Shown: positions 11,505-22,557 of the stretch, in pieces
How positions within the stretch are numbered: position 1 is the first letter of the stretch
Layout of the letters: each line of letters begins with the position of its first letter
Origin: Bemisia tabaci
Taxonomy: Eukaryota; Arthropoda; Insecta; Hemiptera; Aleyrodidae
Reading direction: 5' to 3'
Assembly: GCF_918797505.1 (NCBI RefSeq)
Contig: NC_092793.1
Span: 85,820,411-85,884,410, forward strand
DNA length: 64,000 bases
The notes under the pieces: model-generated
Told to the model about the DNA's origin: nothing
Database searches by the model: none
The model's input: only the letters and a program-made list of their open reading frames with translations
Made by a program: the position numbers and the translations under genes

Positions 11505-11785
11505 GATCGTTAGAATCGTTTCGATCTTCGCTGCTTCCTAATTTCTCAACTTTTTCTGCAACCGCATAGTGGAAGTACAAGGGTGGATGAATCGCGGCAA
11601 GGATTGGGTTCCTCCTGGGAGGAGACAAAAAGAACGCCCAGTGGAAGAGTGGAGGCAGGGGGTCTTAGTGGAAATGAGAGAGTGCAAACACCTTGAAGGA
11701 CTTTGGAAGGGTAGGGCAATTTCCACTATGCGGTTGGAGAAAAAGTTGAGAAATTAGGAGGCAGCATTCTAACGATTTCGATTTC
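11505..11785. repeat. Inverted repeat around a LINE-tail fragment
   Basis: gatcgttagaatcgtttcga at ~11505 and the segment containing cctaatttctcaactttttc (11537-11556) are mirrored by gaaaaagttgagaaattagg (11738-11757) and attctaacgatttcgat at ~11766. The ~145-bp core between the arms is a LINE-tail coding remnant. Confidence 0.75.
11569..11721 (+). pseudogene. LINE RT C-terminal tail fragment
   Basis: A plus-strand frame reading DWVPPGRRQKERPVEEWRQG is clearly the same family as the minus-strand LINE at 9320-9934 (DWVPPGRRRRGRPVRGWRQG). Only ~50 codons survive between inverted repeats. Confidence 0.8.
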
Positions 11786-12040
11786 TTAAAATGTAGTATC
11801 AGAACTCTCATTATCCGCATTTACAACTTTCTAGCACGATTGCATTACCGAAAAAAAATCTGCAAAATCGCCAAGATGAGAAATTGGTAAAACCACTTAA
11901 GTGCCTTGCGGGAACACTTAACATTTAGCTACGACCCTGAGATTTTTTTGTGATTTTTTTCTAACCATGAGACAACTTTTTGGCAAGTATCTCTGTTGGA
12001 TTTCGCAAATTTTTTTTTTAGGTCCAAAGTGGGACACCCT

Positions 12041-12110
12041 AGTGTGTGTGTGAGGGTGTGTGTGTGAGAATGTGTGTGTGTGTGTGGGGGGGGGGGGGTA
12101 TGGGTGTGTG
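12041..12110 (+). repeat. (TG)n microsatellite with a G run
   Basis: Imperfect TG/GTGTGTGT array with a G(11) interruption, just inside FAN1 intron 4 next to the exon 4 donor. Read on the minus strand it would give a low-complexity His/Thr/Pro extension if the donor at 12134 were not used. Confidence 0.9.
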
Positions 12111-12134
12111 TATTTGCCTGCATGTGTAACTCAC

Positions 12135-12246
12135 CTTGAATGTTACAGACTTCTGAATTAGCACCCATTTTTGAGAGATTGTAGAGCCACAGTCTCTGAT
12201 TATGTGACAAGCGATCTTTGGGACTTTTGACCTCCACAAACATACA
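12135..12246 (-). CDS. FAN1: FAN1 exon 4 (VRR-NUC catalytic E-x-K)
   Basis: The acceptor tttcttttctcag precedes 12246. The exon reads [20 protein letters not shown], then [17 protein letters not shown], and ends in a phase-1 consensus donor, caag|gtgagt. The E-V-K (about residues 928 and 930) is the second half of the PD-(D/E)XK nuclease signature. The 15-residue spacing from the exon 3 aspartate equals that in human FAN1 (D960 to E975, with K977). DRLSHxQxLWL is a strongly conserved VRR-NUC segment. Confidence 0.93.
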
Positions 12247-13042
12247 CTGAGAAAAGAAATATAGCAATTAGAGAACAAATTAAGCAAGAATGCAACCTAA
12301 CACTGCTCAGCTTTATTGATACAAGTATAATTTGATGCTACAATAACTGATGACGGCAAGGCGTTCAAGATCGATTTTTGATGAATCCCTCTTTGAAACT
12401 ATCGTGGAGAGTCAATTACTAAGGTGTTCACTGCAAACACCCTGTTTATCGATCCTTTTCCATGAGTTTAAATGAGAGATAAATCAATTTATCGCAAAGC
12501 ACGCCATGCAACTAGATGACAGAAAAAAATGAGGATATGAGCGGATATCAATTAGACATTTTGACCATATACATAGCATGAAAACCAGAAATATTGTATC
12601 AATTTTGTACCAGGCGTGCAGAATGTTCACGAACTGGCAATCTAAAGAGCCTCGCCAAAAAGTGGTGTTTTTTAGCCCCTTTTTTTATACCCGAGTTGGT
12701 CAACGGGACAAGGCTCAAATGAAAGCCTATCGTAAGGCAAACTTCCATGCAAAGTTTTAACTTGAAGTGACCCCTCGTTTAGGCTGTACAGCGTTGCCAA
12801 TTTTCCAGTTTCATGTGCTAAAATCAAGGATATTGGACTATTAGTCCGGTGCATAAGTAGACTAGTACACCCGAGTTGGTCAACGGGACAAGGCTCAAAC
12901 GAAAGCTTATGGTAAGGCAAACTTCCAGGAAAAGTTTCAACTTGAAGTGAAACCTCGTTTAGGCTGTACAGCGTTGCCAATTTTCCATTTTTATGCGCTA
13001 TACTCACGAAATACTGAATCATCATGGTTCAACAGACAAGTA

Positions 13043-13892
13043 CTAGGGGGCTATGCCCCCTGGCCGCTACGCGGCCCAACCCCCTGAAGGCGCTCCGCGC
13101 CATCAATGGGCCGCTTCGCGGCCCTATTTTTACCCTCCTATCAGTGTTAGTTTTATTTTTCCCCTAAAAAATTACGATATGAGGTATACTGTAATTTTAA
13201 ACATTACTTAAAATTACTTTAAAATGAAAAGGACGGGTTTTGGAATGACTGCCTGATGAAATATTGCAGTAAAACAATGAACAATGATAGTCAGGTAAAT
13301 TATTAAGATTTCATGAGTCGGGTTTCGAACCCACACCAAGTGCGAAGTGGACGCATTCGACGTCTTGTAGACGACTCGGCCACCGCTCGACGTGAGGTCG
13401 TAAGTGCGAATCTTGTGTAGATAAGTGTAGAGCTGATGCGCAGGCTACACAGCTACTGCGCAACCTCCTCGACCACTGCGCATCCTCCCGCGCATAGCGG
13501 TAGCAGTACCGGAGCATTCTGTAAACTCACTTTTATAACGTGATTTTAAAAAAACCTGGGTCCTTTTTCCAAAATCTGATTACAACGGGCTCATCTAGGG
13601 CCTATTACCAGTCGATTTACGCAAAAATAATGGAAATCGGCCCGGTAGAACGCTCAAACGAACTATGACAAAAAGTATAAATTTACATTGTTTAAATTTG
13701 AGAATTCGCAACTTTACCACGTAATATAAAAAAACCTGGGCCATATTTTGAAAATCTGAAAAGAGTTGGCTTATCTAGAGACAATTGCCCGTCGCCAGCC
13801 GCAAAAATCATGAAAATCGGCCCGGTAGAACGCTGGAACTAAGCGTCACCAGTTTCGCAAAATTAGGAGGTCTTGGAGCTTATAGTATAGAA
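13043..13892 (-). mobile_element. Non-autonomous Helitron copy 2
   Basis: The minus-strand 5' end is ttctatactataagctcc at 13892. The 3' end is a series of hairpins, gggccgcttcgcggccc, ggccgctacgcggcc and gggggctatgccccc, ending CCCCCTAG at 13043. Other units of the surrounding array read gggtatact, showing the insertion fell between A and T, the Helitron rule. The 850-bp body has no helicase. It carries two ~145-bp direct repeats (13535-13680 and 13715-13855, each with aaatcggcccggtagaacgc) and a tRNA-like segment. Confidence 0.88.
13317..13396 (-). repeat. tRNA-Leu/Ser-like segment (SINE head or tRNA pseudogene)
   Basis: On the minus strand a box A-like ggtggccgagtcgtctac is followed ~45 bases later by a box B-like gggttcgaaaccc, the layout of class II tRNA genes. 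Pairing of acceptor ends is weak. It lies inside Helitron copy 2, so it may have been captured by it or inserted as a SINE. Confidence 0.6.
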
Positions 13893-14697
13893 TACCCGAG
13901 TTGGTCAACGAGACAAGGCTCAAACGAAAGCTTACGGTAAGGCAAACTTCCAGGAAAAGTTACAACTCACTGATGATTCACTGATGATTCAGTATTTCGT
14001 TAGTATAGCGCATAAAAATGGAAAATTGGCAACGCTGTATAGCCTAAACGAGGTTTCACTTCAATTTGAAACTTTTCCTGGAAGTTTGCCTTACCATAAG
14101 CTTCCGTTTGAGTCTTGTCTCGTTGACTAACTCGGGTATACTAGTCTGTTGAACCATGATGAATCCAGTATTCCTTGAGTATTGCGCATAAAAATGGGAA
14201 ATTGGCAACGCTGTACAGCCTAAACGAGGGGTCACTTCAAGTTGAAACTTTGCATGGAAGTTTGCCTTACCATAAGCTTTCGTTTGAGCCTTGTCTCGTT
14301 GACCAACTCGGGTATACTGGTCTGTTGAACCATGATGATTCAGTATTTCGTGAGTATAGCGCATAAAAATGAAAAATTGGCGACGCTGTACAGCCTAAAC
14401 GAGGTTTCACTTCAAGTTGAAACTTTTCCTGGAAGTTTGCCTTACCACAAGCTTTCGTTTGAGCCTTGTCCCGTTGACCAACTCGGGTGTACTAGTCTAC
14501 CGGACTAATAGTCCAATATCCTTGATTTTAGCACATGAAACTGGAAAATTGGCAACGCTGTACAGCCTAAACGAGGGGTCACTTCAAGTTGAAACTTTGC
14601 ATGGAAGTTTGCCTTACCATAAGCTTTCGTTTGAGCCTTGTCCCGTTTCCCAACTCGGGTATAAAAAAAAGGGGCTAAACTTGGCGAGGCTCTTTGG

Positions 14698-15188
14698 CGG
14701 ATGAACAGTGTACACTGCAAAACACGGTGTACACTCCGGCAGTAGTCACGCTGATTTTTTGTTAAAATTACCTCAATTGTGCTTAACTTTCGTCAAAATC
14801 ACTTCGACTGCGCTGATTTTTAGTAAAATTTACTTCCACTGCTCAGTTTTGTTGTAAAATTTACTTTGAGCACGCTGATTTTTTGTCAAAATTACTTCGA
14901 CCTGTGTGACTGCCTGAGTAACCGCTGTGTAATAGTGCGTAGAGAAAATTTGCTTTTTGATGGTAAAAACGTACACTGATGAACGTTCAGAACCCCTGTT
15001 CTGTACCTTGATTATTCTTCCCAGGAGGGAAATTTAATCAGGCGTTCTCTTAAAGACTCAAGCGCCCAAAAGGATAATACAAGAAAAACAGTAAAAACAT
15101 ATTGAATCAAACCGATATATATCTCAGAGCTCTAAAATATTGCTCCTATGGGTCCATTTCCTTTAACTTGTACAAACTAGATGCTTAC
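14698..15188. other. FAN1 intron 3, no gene
   Basis: Contains four diverged ~45-bp repeats of a cgctgattttttgttaaaat type between 14745 and 14912. Nothing else recognised. Confidence 0.4.
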
Positions 15189-15311
15189 TTTTTTTTGGAA
15201 TGGATTCCACATTGTAAGATCAGGAAAAGCTTTGCCATAAAGACGCACATTTTGTAGTAGGTGAAGGCAGAGTTTACAAAATACTTTGACTGACAAAGAG
15301 GCTAAAAAATC
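15189..15311 (-). CDS. FAN1: FAN1 exon 3 (VRR-NUC catalytic aspartate)
   Basis: Acceptor tatgtgtttcag before 15311; donor aaa|gtaagc after 15189; both phase 0. The 41 codons read DFLASLSVKVFCKLCLHLLQ, NVRLYGKAFPDLTMWNPFQK, K. The F-P-D-L aspartate (about residue 913) is the metal-binding aspartate of the PD-(D/E)XK site, equivalent to human FAN1 D960. LPDLVxW is the family form. The exon joins exactly to exon 2 upstream and exon 4 downstream in family alignment order. Confidence 0.93.
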
Positions 15312-15852
15312 CTGAAACACATAAAGGGAAAAAATACTGTGAAAATATGATTGTAAATTGATAGGTTGAAACTGAATCAACTATGCTGAGCCTTATAATA
15401 GTATTTATTCTAAATGGGTGGACCTTAACTCTATACAAAACAGCTTTCAGTTACTATTGTGAAATATTTAAGGTATTTAATGAAATGAGCATGTCATGTA
15501 ACTGATGAGACACTACCACCTACCCATACCTGGTCATAGTTTGAGGTTATTTGGTGAAAGCTGTGGAAAACACACGGGATCACAAAGGGAGGTCTTATTG
15601 TTAAGAAAATTGATTTTTTTACTTGAAAAAGTGAATTTGTTGCTGGCTTGGAATTTTCAGCTGAATTACTAGGCAACTTTGATCGAATAAAACAAATTTG
15701 TAGGACAGAATTACATTTTAAAAGAGGGGAAAAATTGATTGATATATGCCAATGTGAGGAGTAAAGAGGATGACGGATGCAACCTGCCAAACGTCACATA
15801 GGTGAGAAGGTGAAGGGGATCTAAATTGCCGGCGGTTTCTTCAGCTTTCCTT

Positions 15853-15959
15853 AAATATTTCTGTTTCTTTGCTGCCAAAGGTGTCTTATTTCAATCCTGA
15901 AATATTTCTGTTTCTTTGCTGCTAAAGATGTCTTATTTCAATCCTGCCGATTATGAAGT
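15853..15959 (+). repeat. 57-bp direct duplication
   Basis: aaatatttctgtttctttgc followed by a tgctaaagatgtcttattt-type segment and caatcctg occurs twice back to back (~15853 and ~15900), with three or four differences. Confidence 0.85.
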
Positions 15960-16203
15960 CTCATATTTCAGCAAGCATTGTGTGAAACTGTAGGAACTGC
16001 AAAAATTCACACTCCGCGTGCTAATCGTGGCCCAGCCGTATCCCTCCGCACCACTTACTAACACACTCTCACACAATTACTCACGTAGGAATTGGTTGAG
16101 ACCATTACTCTATATAAAGCTGTCGTACCGGCTCACTCTGCCCCTCCCCCCTCCCAGAGAAAAATTGGCCGAAGCGATTTCCTTTAAGCTCGGTACACAC
16201 CTT

Positions 16204-16494
16204 CAGTGTGTCTACTAAAACAGGTGGGCCAAAAATCAGTACTTCTACAGTACATTCCCAAAAATTTCAGTACCTCCTCAATAGAAAAATTCAGTACTTT
16301 TTCAGTACTTTCATTTGACGAAATTCGAAAAATTTCAAAAATTTGAATTTCTCGCTCAAATTGAGATTGAAATGACCAAAAAATGAAAAATATTCCGCAC
16401 CTTTTGCGGAATTTCCGCACTTTTTCAGTACTTCCGGACCCCCCTTAAAAAATCGGTACTATTTCCGGACTTGTTGACACCCTGTTAACACAAG
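16204..16494. mobile_element. Possible hAT-like MITE rich in cagtac words
   Basis: The left end cagtgtgtctactaaaacag resembles the complement of the right end, cttgttgacaccctg. The interior repeats tcagtacttt many times. No clean target duplication was found, so the boundaries are tentative. Confidence 0.4.
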
Positions 16495-16679
16495 TTGTTG
16501 GAGGGGCATCGTCACTGGTCTTATACGAGGTCTGTTAGATTAGAAACCAGATTTTGGTCATAACTAGCCCACAATGCGTCCAAATTACGTTTTCTTGAGC
16601 TTTTCTGATAGCTGAAAATATATTTAAGAACGCTTCGTTCACAAATTTGAAAAATCATAATTAGCTTTGTTGGTATGCG

Positions 16680-17335
16680 CAGGCATTTGAGGCGCCTCAT
16701 GAGGTTATGCTGTACAGCATCGACTCGTAGCTTCAGCATCAATGCCGTATGCCCAGGTAGCGGCCGTTCGGGCATACGGCTCCGAGCCTGATGCGCTCAA
16801 CCTGCCGGCCGCCGGCTTCGGGCATTGAAGCCCGATGCTGGAGAGCCGACCGAGCCAGCCTCAAGCGCTGATGCTGAGGTTTGATGCTGGCTCAGGGACC
16901 AACATGGGCCTCAGCCTCTGAGGCCGGACCGTCGGCTTGCGGCCCGATACGGCCTCAATTTTCGGACCCGCCACCCACCTTAATTACCGACGGGGCTGTC
17001 CCAGAAGACCGCGACCCTCGGACTCTGCGATGAATTCGCGGAACACCCCTTTGTTTACGTTTCCCATTGGCGCGGTGGCCCACGCCGGGGCGCTGGCGTC
17101 CGACGCGTCTGCTAATTGAAGCCGCTAATTTTGATGCTGGACTCAGCATCAAAACTGATGCAGCATCAGAAAAGGAGCCGGGAGTCGGCTTCACCAGGTG
17201 AAGCCGCCTCAACGGCATATGCGCTCCCTCGGCGCACTGATCGAAGCGGCATGAAAGTCCGCGCCGGGCCTCCGCCTCGCGCGCCGATGCGGCTCCGTTT
17301 ATGATGCTCCCTCAAACCTCAGCTCTAAATCCCTG
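16680..17335. mobile_element. GC-rich hAT-like MITE inside the mariner
   Basis: 656 bp with ends caggcatttgaggcgcctca and (complement of the right end) cagggatttagagctgagg. It is flanked by the 8-bp duplication ggtatgcg (16672-16679 and 17336-17343). It is much richer in G+C and CpG than everything around it and repeats gatgctg/cagcatc words in both orientations. Open frames across it are a by-product of its composition. Confidence 0.8.
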
Positions 17336-17595
17336 GGTATGCGGCTTAAAGTAAGGTAACCTCAAGGGCGTTTTGCGATTTTTATGTTTGACCGAACTTG
17401 TCTCTCTTTTTTCGGTCTTGCACTACATTTTTCAACCCACAAGGACGATTGGAGTTTCGTCTCCATATCGTAGCCGTACACTAAAGTATTGTCATCGAAA
17501 ATTATCCTATCCAAAAATGTAGGATCATTGTAAGAACGTTCAAGCAGCTAAAGGGAAATTGACATTTGGTTGGATTTTCGTTCAACGGACAACAA

Positions 17596-17871
17596 TCAAG
17601 GGGCAAGTGTACCTGAAACTCGATGCGTGTCTACATATTCTATCAAAATTGTATGTTCCAGAGAAATATTACTCTGTTCAACAAGCTCAAAACGACCATT
17701 TTCGGGCACTTTTCCCCGCACTTCTTCCACGTGACAAATGTCAGTTGCCGTTGAGGGTCGATTCCCATACTCCTCATCTTCGACGAACTCCTGACCAGTT
17801 TTGAATCGTTTAACCCACTCAAAACAGTGGAAACATCTCATACAATGATCTTGGTAAACTTTACTTAGCAT
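17596..17871 (-). pseudogene. Mariner transposase N-terminal fragment
   Basis: Shows the second helix-turn-helix region of mariner transposases: CFEWVKRFKTGQEFVEDEEY, then NRPSTATDICHVEEVRGKVP, then a degraded NISLEHTILIEYVDTHRVSG segment. Family members read CFEWxKRFKxGRxSVEDDxR and GRPSTSxxxxxVExVRxLV here. The frame breaks before the catalytic domain. Confidence 0.88.
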
Positions 17872-18359
17872 ACCAAAAGTTTCGGTACAAGGTATACCGA
17901 GTTTAAAACAAAATTAAAAGTTGAGTCTTTGCTATATCAGTGATTGCATGCTGAAAATCGCAAAACGCACCTGACTTACTCGTATTCAAGATGACACAGA
18001 ATAAACACTGATCAAAATAAACAAAATCTGTGAACGTAGCGTTCCTAAGTATACTTCCAGCTATCAGGAAAGCTCAAGAAAACCTAATTTGGACGCATTG
18101 TGGGCTAGTTATGACCAAAATCCGGTGTCTAATCTAAAAGACCTCGTATGACTAGTATTTAAAATAACTATATGAAATTTTCCCAAAAATTCTAAAATGA
18201 GCTTGTTTATTAACCCTTAAATGACTGACCGTTTTTACCTAAACGAATGACTCCCGGGCCTGCGAGGCCCGTATTGAGAACATACAGGGTGTTCGAAAAG
18301 TCCCCTCCCCCCCTCTAACTTTGGACCAAATTGAGGCAAAGATTTGAAACTTGGAGGGT

Positions 18360-18650
18360 TGTTCCATATATATATATCCATGGTTACCATATTTTTTCTA
18401 TATTGTCTTACAACTTGATCTATGTTTGTATGATCTGTCTTCTTTTTGGTAAAAACCCAGTTATTCTTGTTATTTATTACAATTACTCCTTATTATAAGG
18501 TAAGAAAGTTGTGTGCCTTCTTGTTTCATTAAATGCTTCTTTTAGCTTAATTTGGGTTTCCAAATTCTTCTTTCCTAAGGTTCGTTTCTTTCACTTTTCC
18601 TTTATTCTTGTCTTGCCTAACCTCTATTTTTTGTGAGAAAATGCGTAACA
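18360..18650 (+). repeat. BEL 5' LTR
   Basis: 291 bp, TG...CA. Starts inside the CAGGGTG palindrome. TSD agggt at 18355-18359. Confidence 0.93.
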
Positions 18651-18654
18651 TTTT

Positions 18655-18672
18655 TTGGTGCCGTGACCAGGA
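18655..18672 (+). other. BEL primer-binding site
   Basis: tggtgccgtgaccaggat lies 4-5 bases after the 5' LTR, the usual position and form (TGGTGCCG...ACCAGGAT) in insect BEL/Pao elements. Confidence 0.7.
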
Positions 18673-19217
18673 TATACACAACGCAGGAAATTTATTTACA
18701 GTATTGATTTCTGGTGGTCTTTGTTTTGAGGTTTTGGCAATATTTCAGAAAGTTTGATGGAATCTTTTCAAATTGTTTCAATCTGACGTTTTCAAGGTTT
18801 TTCATTTTATTATGAAGTTTGGCAACGCAGTTCAGTTGCTACTTCGATATCTTTCAGATAACAGCTGATGCTTTCTGAGTTATAATTTTATATGTTAAAA
18901 TTGGCAACGGTTCAGTTGTTCGATATCTGTTTAGATAACAGCTGATGGGTTCTCATTTTTATTTTCGTTAGAAGAAAATACTAACCTAATGTTGAAGATT
19001 ATTGTTTTCCTTACTCCCCTTTGAGGATCATGGAATGTCATTGATGAATTTTTCTTGAATTACTCTTCATTGAATTTGCTCTTTCATTTGTGTGTTGTTG
19101 TATGCCCTTTTTGTATTGATGAACTTATTTACTAACATGTACCTTCTCCATCTAGACAAGACGATTCGATATGAGTATCGAATCTGCCAGATTCTTCAGT
19201 TGACTATCGATCAATCG

Positions 19218-19560
19218 ACAGTGACTTTGGCCAGAGCTTGACTACTAGTTTAGTAAGTCAGAATATGGCAAAGTATCGGTATGACTACCCACTGATTGGG
19301 CGCAGAATCTGACCGATTCTTGATAGTTTGCGCAGCTATCTTCAGTACAGTGACTCTGGCCAGAGCTTGACTACTAGTATAGTAAGTCAGAATATGGCAG
19401 AGTATCGGTATGACTACCCACTGACTGAGCGCTTGATTCTGTTAGAATCTCGATATGTCTTTTTTCACTTCAGTGATTCTGGCCAGAGCTTGACTACTAG
19501 TTTAGTAAGTCAGAATATGGCAGAGTATCGGTATGACTACCCACTGAGTTCCAGAGTAAG
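19218..19560 (+). repeat. Three ~127-bp tandem units in the BEL leader
   Basis: Each unit contains gccagagcttgactactag, agtaagtcagaatatggca and tatcggtatgactaccc, starting near 19218, 19347 and 19472. The array lies between LTR and gag and is non-coding. Confidence 0.9.
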
Positions 19561-19751
19561 AATTTTCGATGAAATATCGATTTTCTGTTTTATGGTTGTG
19601 CTGCTATTCAATTTTTGATATGATCATCTATGGTGAGTCTAAAATCAATGACTTTAAACGCGGTGTTTCAAATATTAATGTTAGTATTCATTTTATTTTA
19701 GCTGTTCCTGACCTTTTCTCTTCCCTTCTCCTTCCTTATCCTTCTCGCACG

Positions 19752-20160
19752 ATGGACTCTGATGCCGATGTGAGACCATTGGCTCTGGAGGTAACCAGTG
19801 AATCGATCCAAAGTCAGCTGGATTCCTTTACCGCGTATTTGGCATCCGGTAATATCTCTCCAAATGAACTGGAAGTCAGGTATAAGAGCGTCTTACCCCT
19901 TCTGGATAGGCAATCTCGGGTGATTCATGAATGAAAAAAAATTGATCCTTCCAGAGCTCCTAATCTACAAGCTTTCGAGAATCAGTATTTTCAGGCGCTA
20001 GCGAAGACAAAAATGCTTCAAGATGCGGCATGCACTCAGAATAACTCAGCTGCAGTTTCTATCGGTTCTCAAATTTCTCCCTTCCTATCAATTTTAAATC
20101 TGAAACCTGCGGATTTGCCAATCTTCAATGGAAAATTGAAAAATGAAATTGAAAATTGGA
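19752..20160 (+). pseudogene. BEL gag N-terminal remnant
   Basis: Begins MDSDADVRPLALEVTSESIQ and runs to a stop at ~19934. In shifted frame it continues to a gag-like NLKPADLPIFNGKL segment near 20100-20140. The reading is then cut by a stop and a deletion that leads into pol. No zinc knuckle or protease remains. Confidence 0.7.
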
Positions 20161-22557
20161 GTTGAATGCGAGAAACATTTTTTAAATACCTATAAACGTC
20201 TACCTTGCGGAAGGTATGAACTAAAGTTACCTTTTAATGATAAACTGCCATTTTTGGGAGAGTCTAGATCTCAAGCGCTACGTCGTTTATTATCTCTTGA
20301 GAAGCGGCTCACTCCAGAGTTATTTGTAAGATACTCTGATGTTATAAATGAATATTTGTCATTGGGGCATTTAGAATTGGTTCCCGAAAGTGAGTTAAAC
20401 AATTCACGTGTATTTTATTTACCCCATCATGCTGTCATAAATGAGTCAAAATTGACTTCTAAATTGCGTGTAGTTTTTGATGGCTCAGCTACCACTACTT
20501 CAGGGGTATCATTAAATGATGTTCTAATGTCAGGTCCAACAATCCAAGAAGATCTAATTTCAATTTTACTACGTTTCCGAAAACATAAATACGTACTAAT
20601 TGCAGATATTGAAAAAATGTATCGACAAGTTTCAATAGATCCTAATGATCGGGATATGTTGAGGATTCTTTGGCGTGACCGCCAAACTGGGGAGATGTTG
20701 ACTTACCGCTTGACTCGAGTTACCTTTGGATTAAAACCCTCTGCATTTCAAGCGATTCGATCTATACATCAACTTGCGTTAGATGAAAATCCAGAGTTTC
20801 CACTCGCTTCGGAGATTACAATTACAGATTTTTATGTCCATGATCTCTTAACCGGAAATGATGATTTCCAGATTATCATTGTATTATGTGATCAATTGAG
20901 TAAAATGTTCAAGAAAGGAGGTTTTAAATTAGTAAAAATGTCATCTAATGATCCCAAAATATTGAAATATATTAAAGAATCTAATAAAGATGTAGATGAT
21001 GATTCCTCCATCCTCATTGCGCCAAATGATATAGTAAAAACTCTTGGCCTTGTTTATAATACTTTTAAAGATTGTTTTTTGATATCTAATTTATCGATAT
21101 TTGAGCACACTAAAAATTCAAAAATTACTAAACGTAGCATTCTCTCTGATACTTCTAAGATTTTTGACCCATTATCTTTCTTAAGTCCGTTAGTAATACG
21201 GGCCAAGCTGATAATGCAAGACATTTGGAAGCTAAAGATTCTCTGGGATGAATCGGTGCCTCAGTCTATTTTTACTCTATGGACAAATTTTTGTTCAGAT
21301 ATGTTGTTAATCTCAAAATTAGAAATTCCTAGACACGTTGTTTCTCCTTATGCTGTTAATGTAGAGTTGCATGGTTTTTCTGATGCGTCAATCCGAGCTT
21401 ACGGTGCTTGCATTTACGTTCGTTCGATTGATAAAGACAAAACCTCTCACTGTCAATTATTAATTTCAAAATCCCGCGTGGCTCCGTTGCATTCTACTAG
21501 TTTACCAAGATTAGAACTATGTGGGGCATTACTTTTATCACGATTATTGTCTCAAGTTTTAAATGCTATGCGGATGCCCTTTTCGGCGATTTTCTTGTGG
21601 ACTGATTCGACGATTACTCTTGACTGGATTCGTGAACCTCCAAATCCTTGGAAAACCTTTGTAGCTAATAGAGTGGCTGAAATTCAGTTGAATACTAAAA
21701 ATGCTCACTGGTGTCATGTATCATCAGATCAAAATCCTGCTGATTTAATTTCTCGTGGGGTTCAGTCTTCGACTTTAATAAACTCAAGTTTATGGTGGCA
21801 TGGACCAGAAATGTTACATAACCCGGGTATTTTCCAACATTGTCATCAAGACATTAGGTTTGATAATGATTTGTCTACTGAAATGCAGTCTTCTTGTACT
21901 TCTCACGTAATTTCAATTAAGCCCTTTGACTTATTTGAGAAATACTCTTCCCTTTCTAAACTGATAAGAGTTTTTGCATATGTTCAACGGTTTATTTTCA
22001 ATTCTAAGTCTAAAAACAAGCCATGTAGAAAGATTGGAGAATTAACAGCAGCTGAATGCGACAGTTCTTTAAATAAATTGATTAAAATTGCCCAATCGGA
22101 AGCAATTTCGCGTGATATTTCAGATCTGTCTTCCGGTGCTTTACACAAAAAAAGCAAACTTTTAGCATTAAATCCCTTCCTTGATGAAACTGGAGTTTTA
22201 AGGGTCAATGGTCGTTTACGTAATGCAAGAATTCCTTACGCACAAAAATTTCCTATAATATTACCAAATAGACATAAATTGACGAACTTAATTTTTAGAC
22301 ACGAACATTCTGTTCGACTATTTCATCCAGGCCCTCAAGCCTTGCTGGCTTCAATACGTCAACGGTTCTGGCCTTTAAAAGGAAGATCTGAAGCTTATTT
22401 CACCGTACGCAATTGTTTCGGTTGTAGAGTTGCTCGCCCCAAACTTCTAACCCAAATTATGGCATCATTGCCATCTCACCGAGTAACTGAGCTACGACCT
22501 TTCAAAATTTGCGGAGTCGATTTTTGTGGTCCTATTTTTTTTAAAACCATACTGTAA
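20143..22557 (+). pseudogene. BEL/Pao pol: reverse transcriptase, RNase H, integrase N-terminus
   Basis: 804 codons, open but truncated at both ends. Order: RT (KLRVVFDGSATTTSGVSLND at ~110-130, MYRQVSIDPNDRDMLRILWR at ~160-180, TFGLKPSAFQA), RNase H (LHGFSDASIRAYGACIYVRS, FLWTDSTITLDWI, SDQNPADLISRG), then the integrase zinc-binding segment (HEHSVRLFHPGP...CFGCRVARP) and the start of the catalytic core (GVDFCGPIF). The RT active site reads Y-V-H-D instead of Y-V-D-D, with the His codon at 20839-20841. This change should abolish polymerase activity. The N-terminus begins mid-domain because gag, protease and early pol were deleted. A stop at 22555 splits the integrase. Confidence 0.93.

Larger units (their letters stand above)
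12640..14697. repeat. Palindromic array of ~175-bp units in FAN1 intron 3
   Basis: Units beginning acccgagttggtcaacggga and running to ggctgtacagcgttgcc occur in forward orientation at ~12688, ~12867 and ~13893. Complementary units end near 14138, 14316, 14490 and 14660. The outermost flanks are also mirrored (gagcctcgcc at ~12648 against ggcgaggctc at ~14684). The whole is a foldback structure with internal tandem units, interrupted by Helitron copy 2. Confidence 0.85.
16526..18146 (-). mobile_element. Mariner-family element, internally deleted
   Basis: Long inverted ends of about 120 bp: cgaggtctgttagattagaa at 16526 and its diverged complement ending ctaatctaaaagacctcg at 18146. Both are flanked by TA (16524-16525 and 18147-18148). 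A minus-strand fragment of mariner transposase survives at 17596-17871. A GC-rich hAT MITE (16680-17335) interrupts the left half. The catalytic DD(34)D region is absent. Confidence 0.88.

Noticed and set aside
11929..12134. Read-through of FAN1 exon 4 into a His/Thr/Pro-rich low-complexity tail
   Set aside because: A consensus donor (caag|gtgagt) sits exactly where the conserved VRR-NUC sequence ends; the tail is a translated TG microsatellite.
16937..17304. Several overlapping frames at 17 kb
   Set aside because: They result from the high G+C of the hAT MITE, which has few stop codons in any frame.
19328..19618. Coding frame in the BEL leader
   Set aside because: It is a translation of the ~127-bp tandem units, with no gag similarity.
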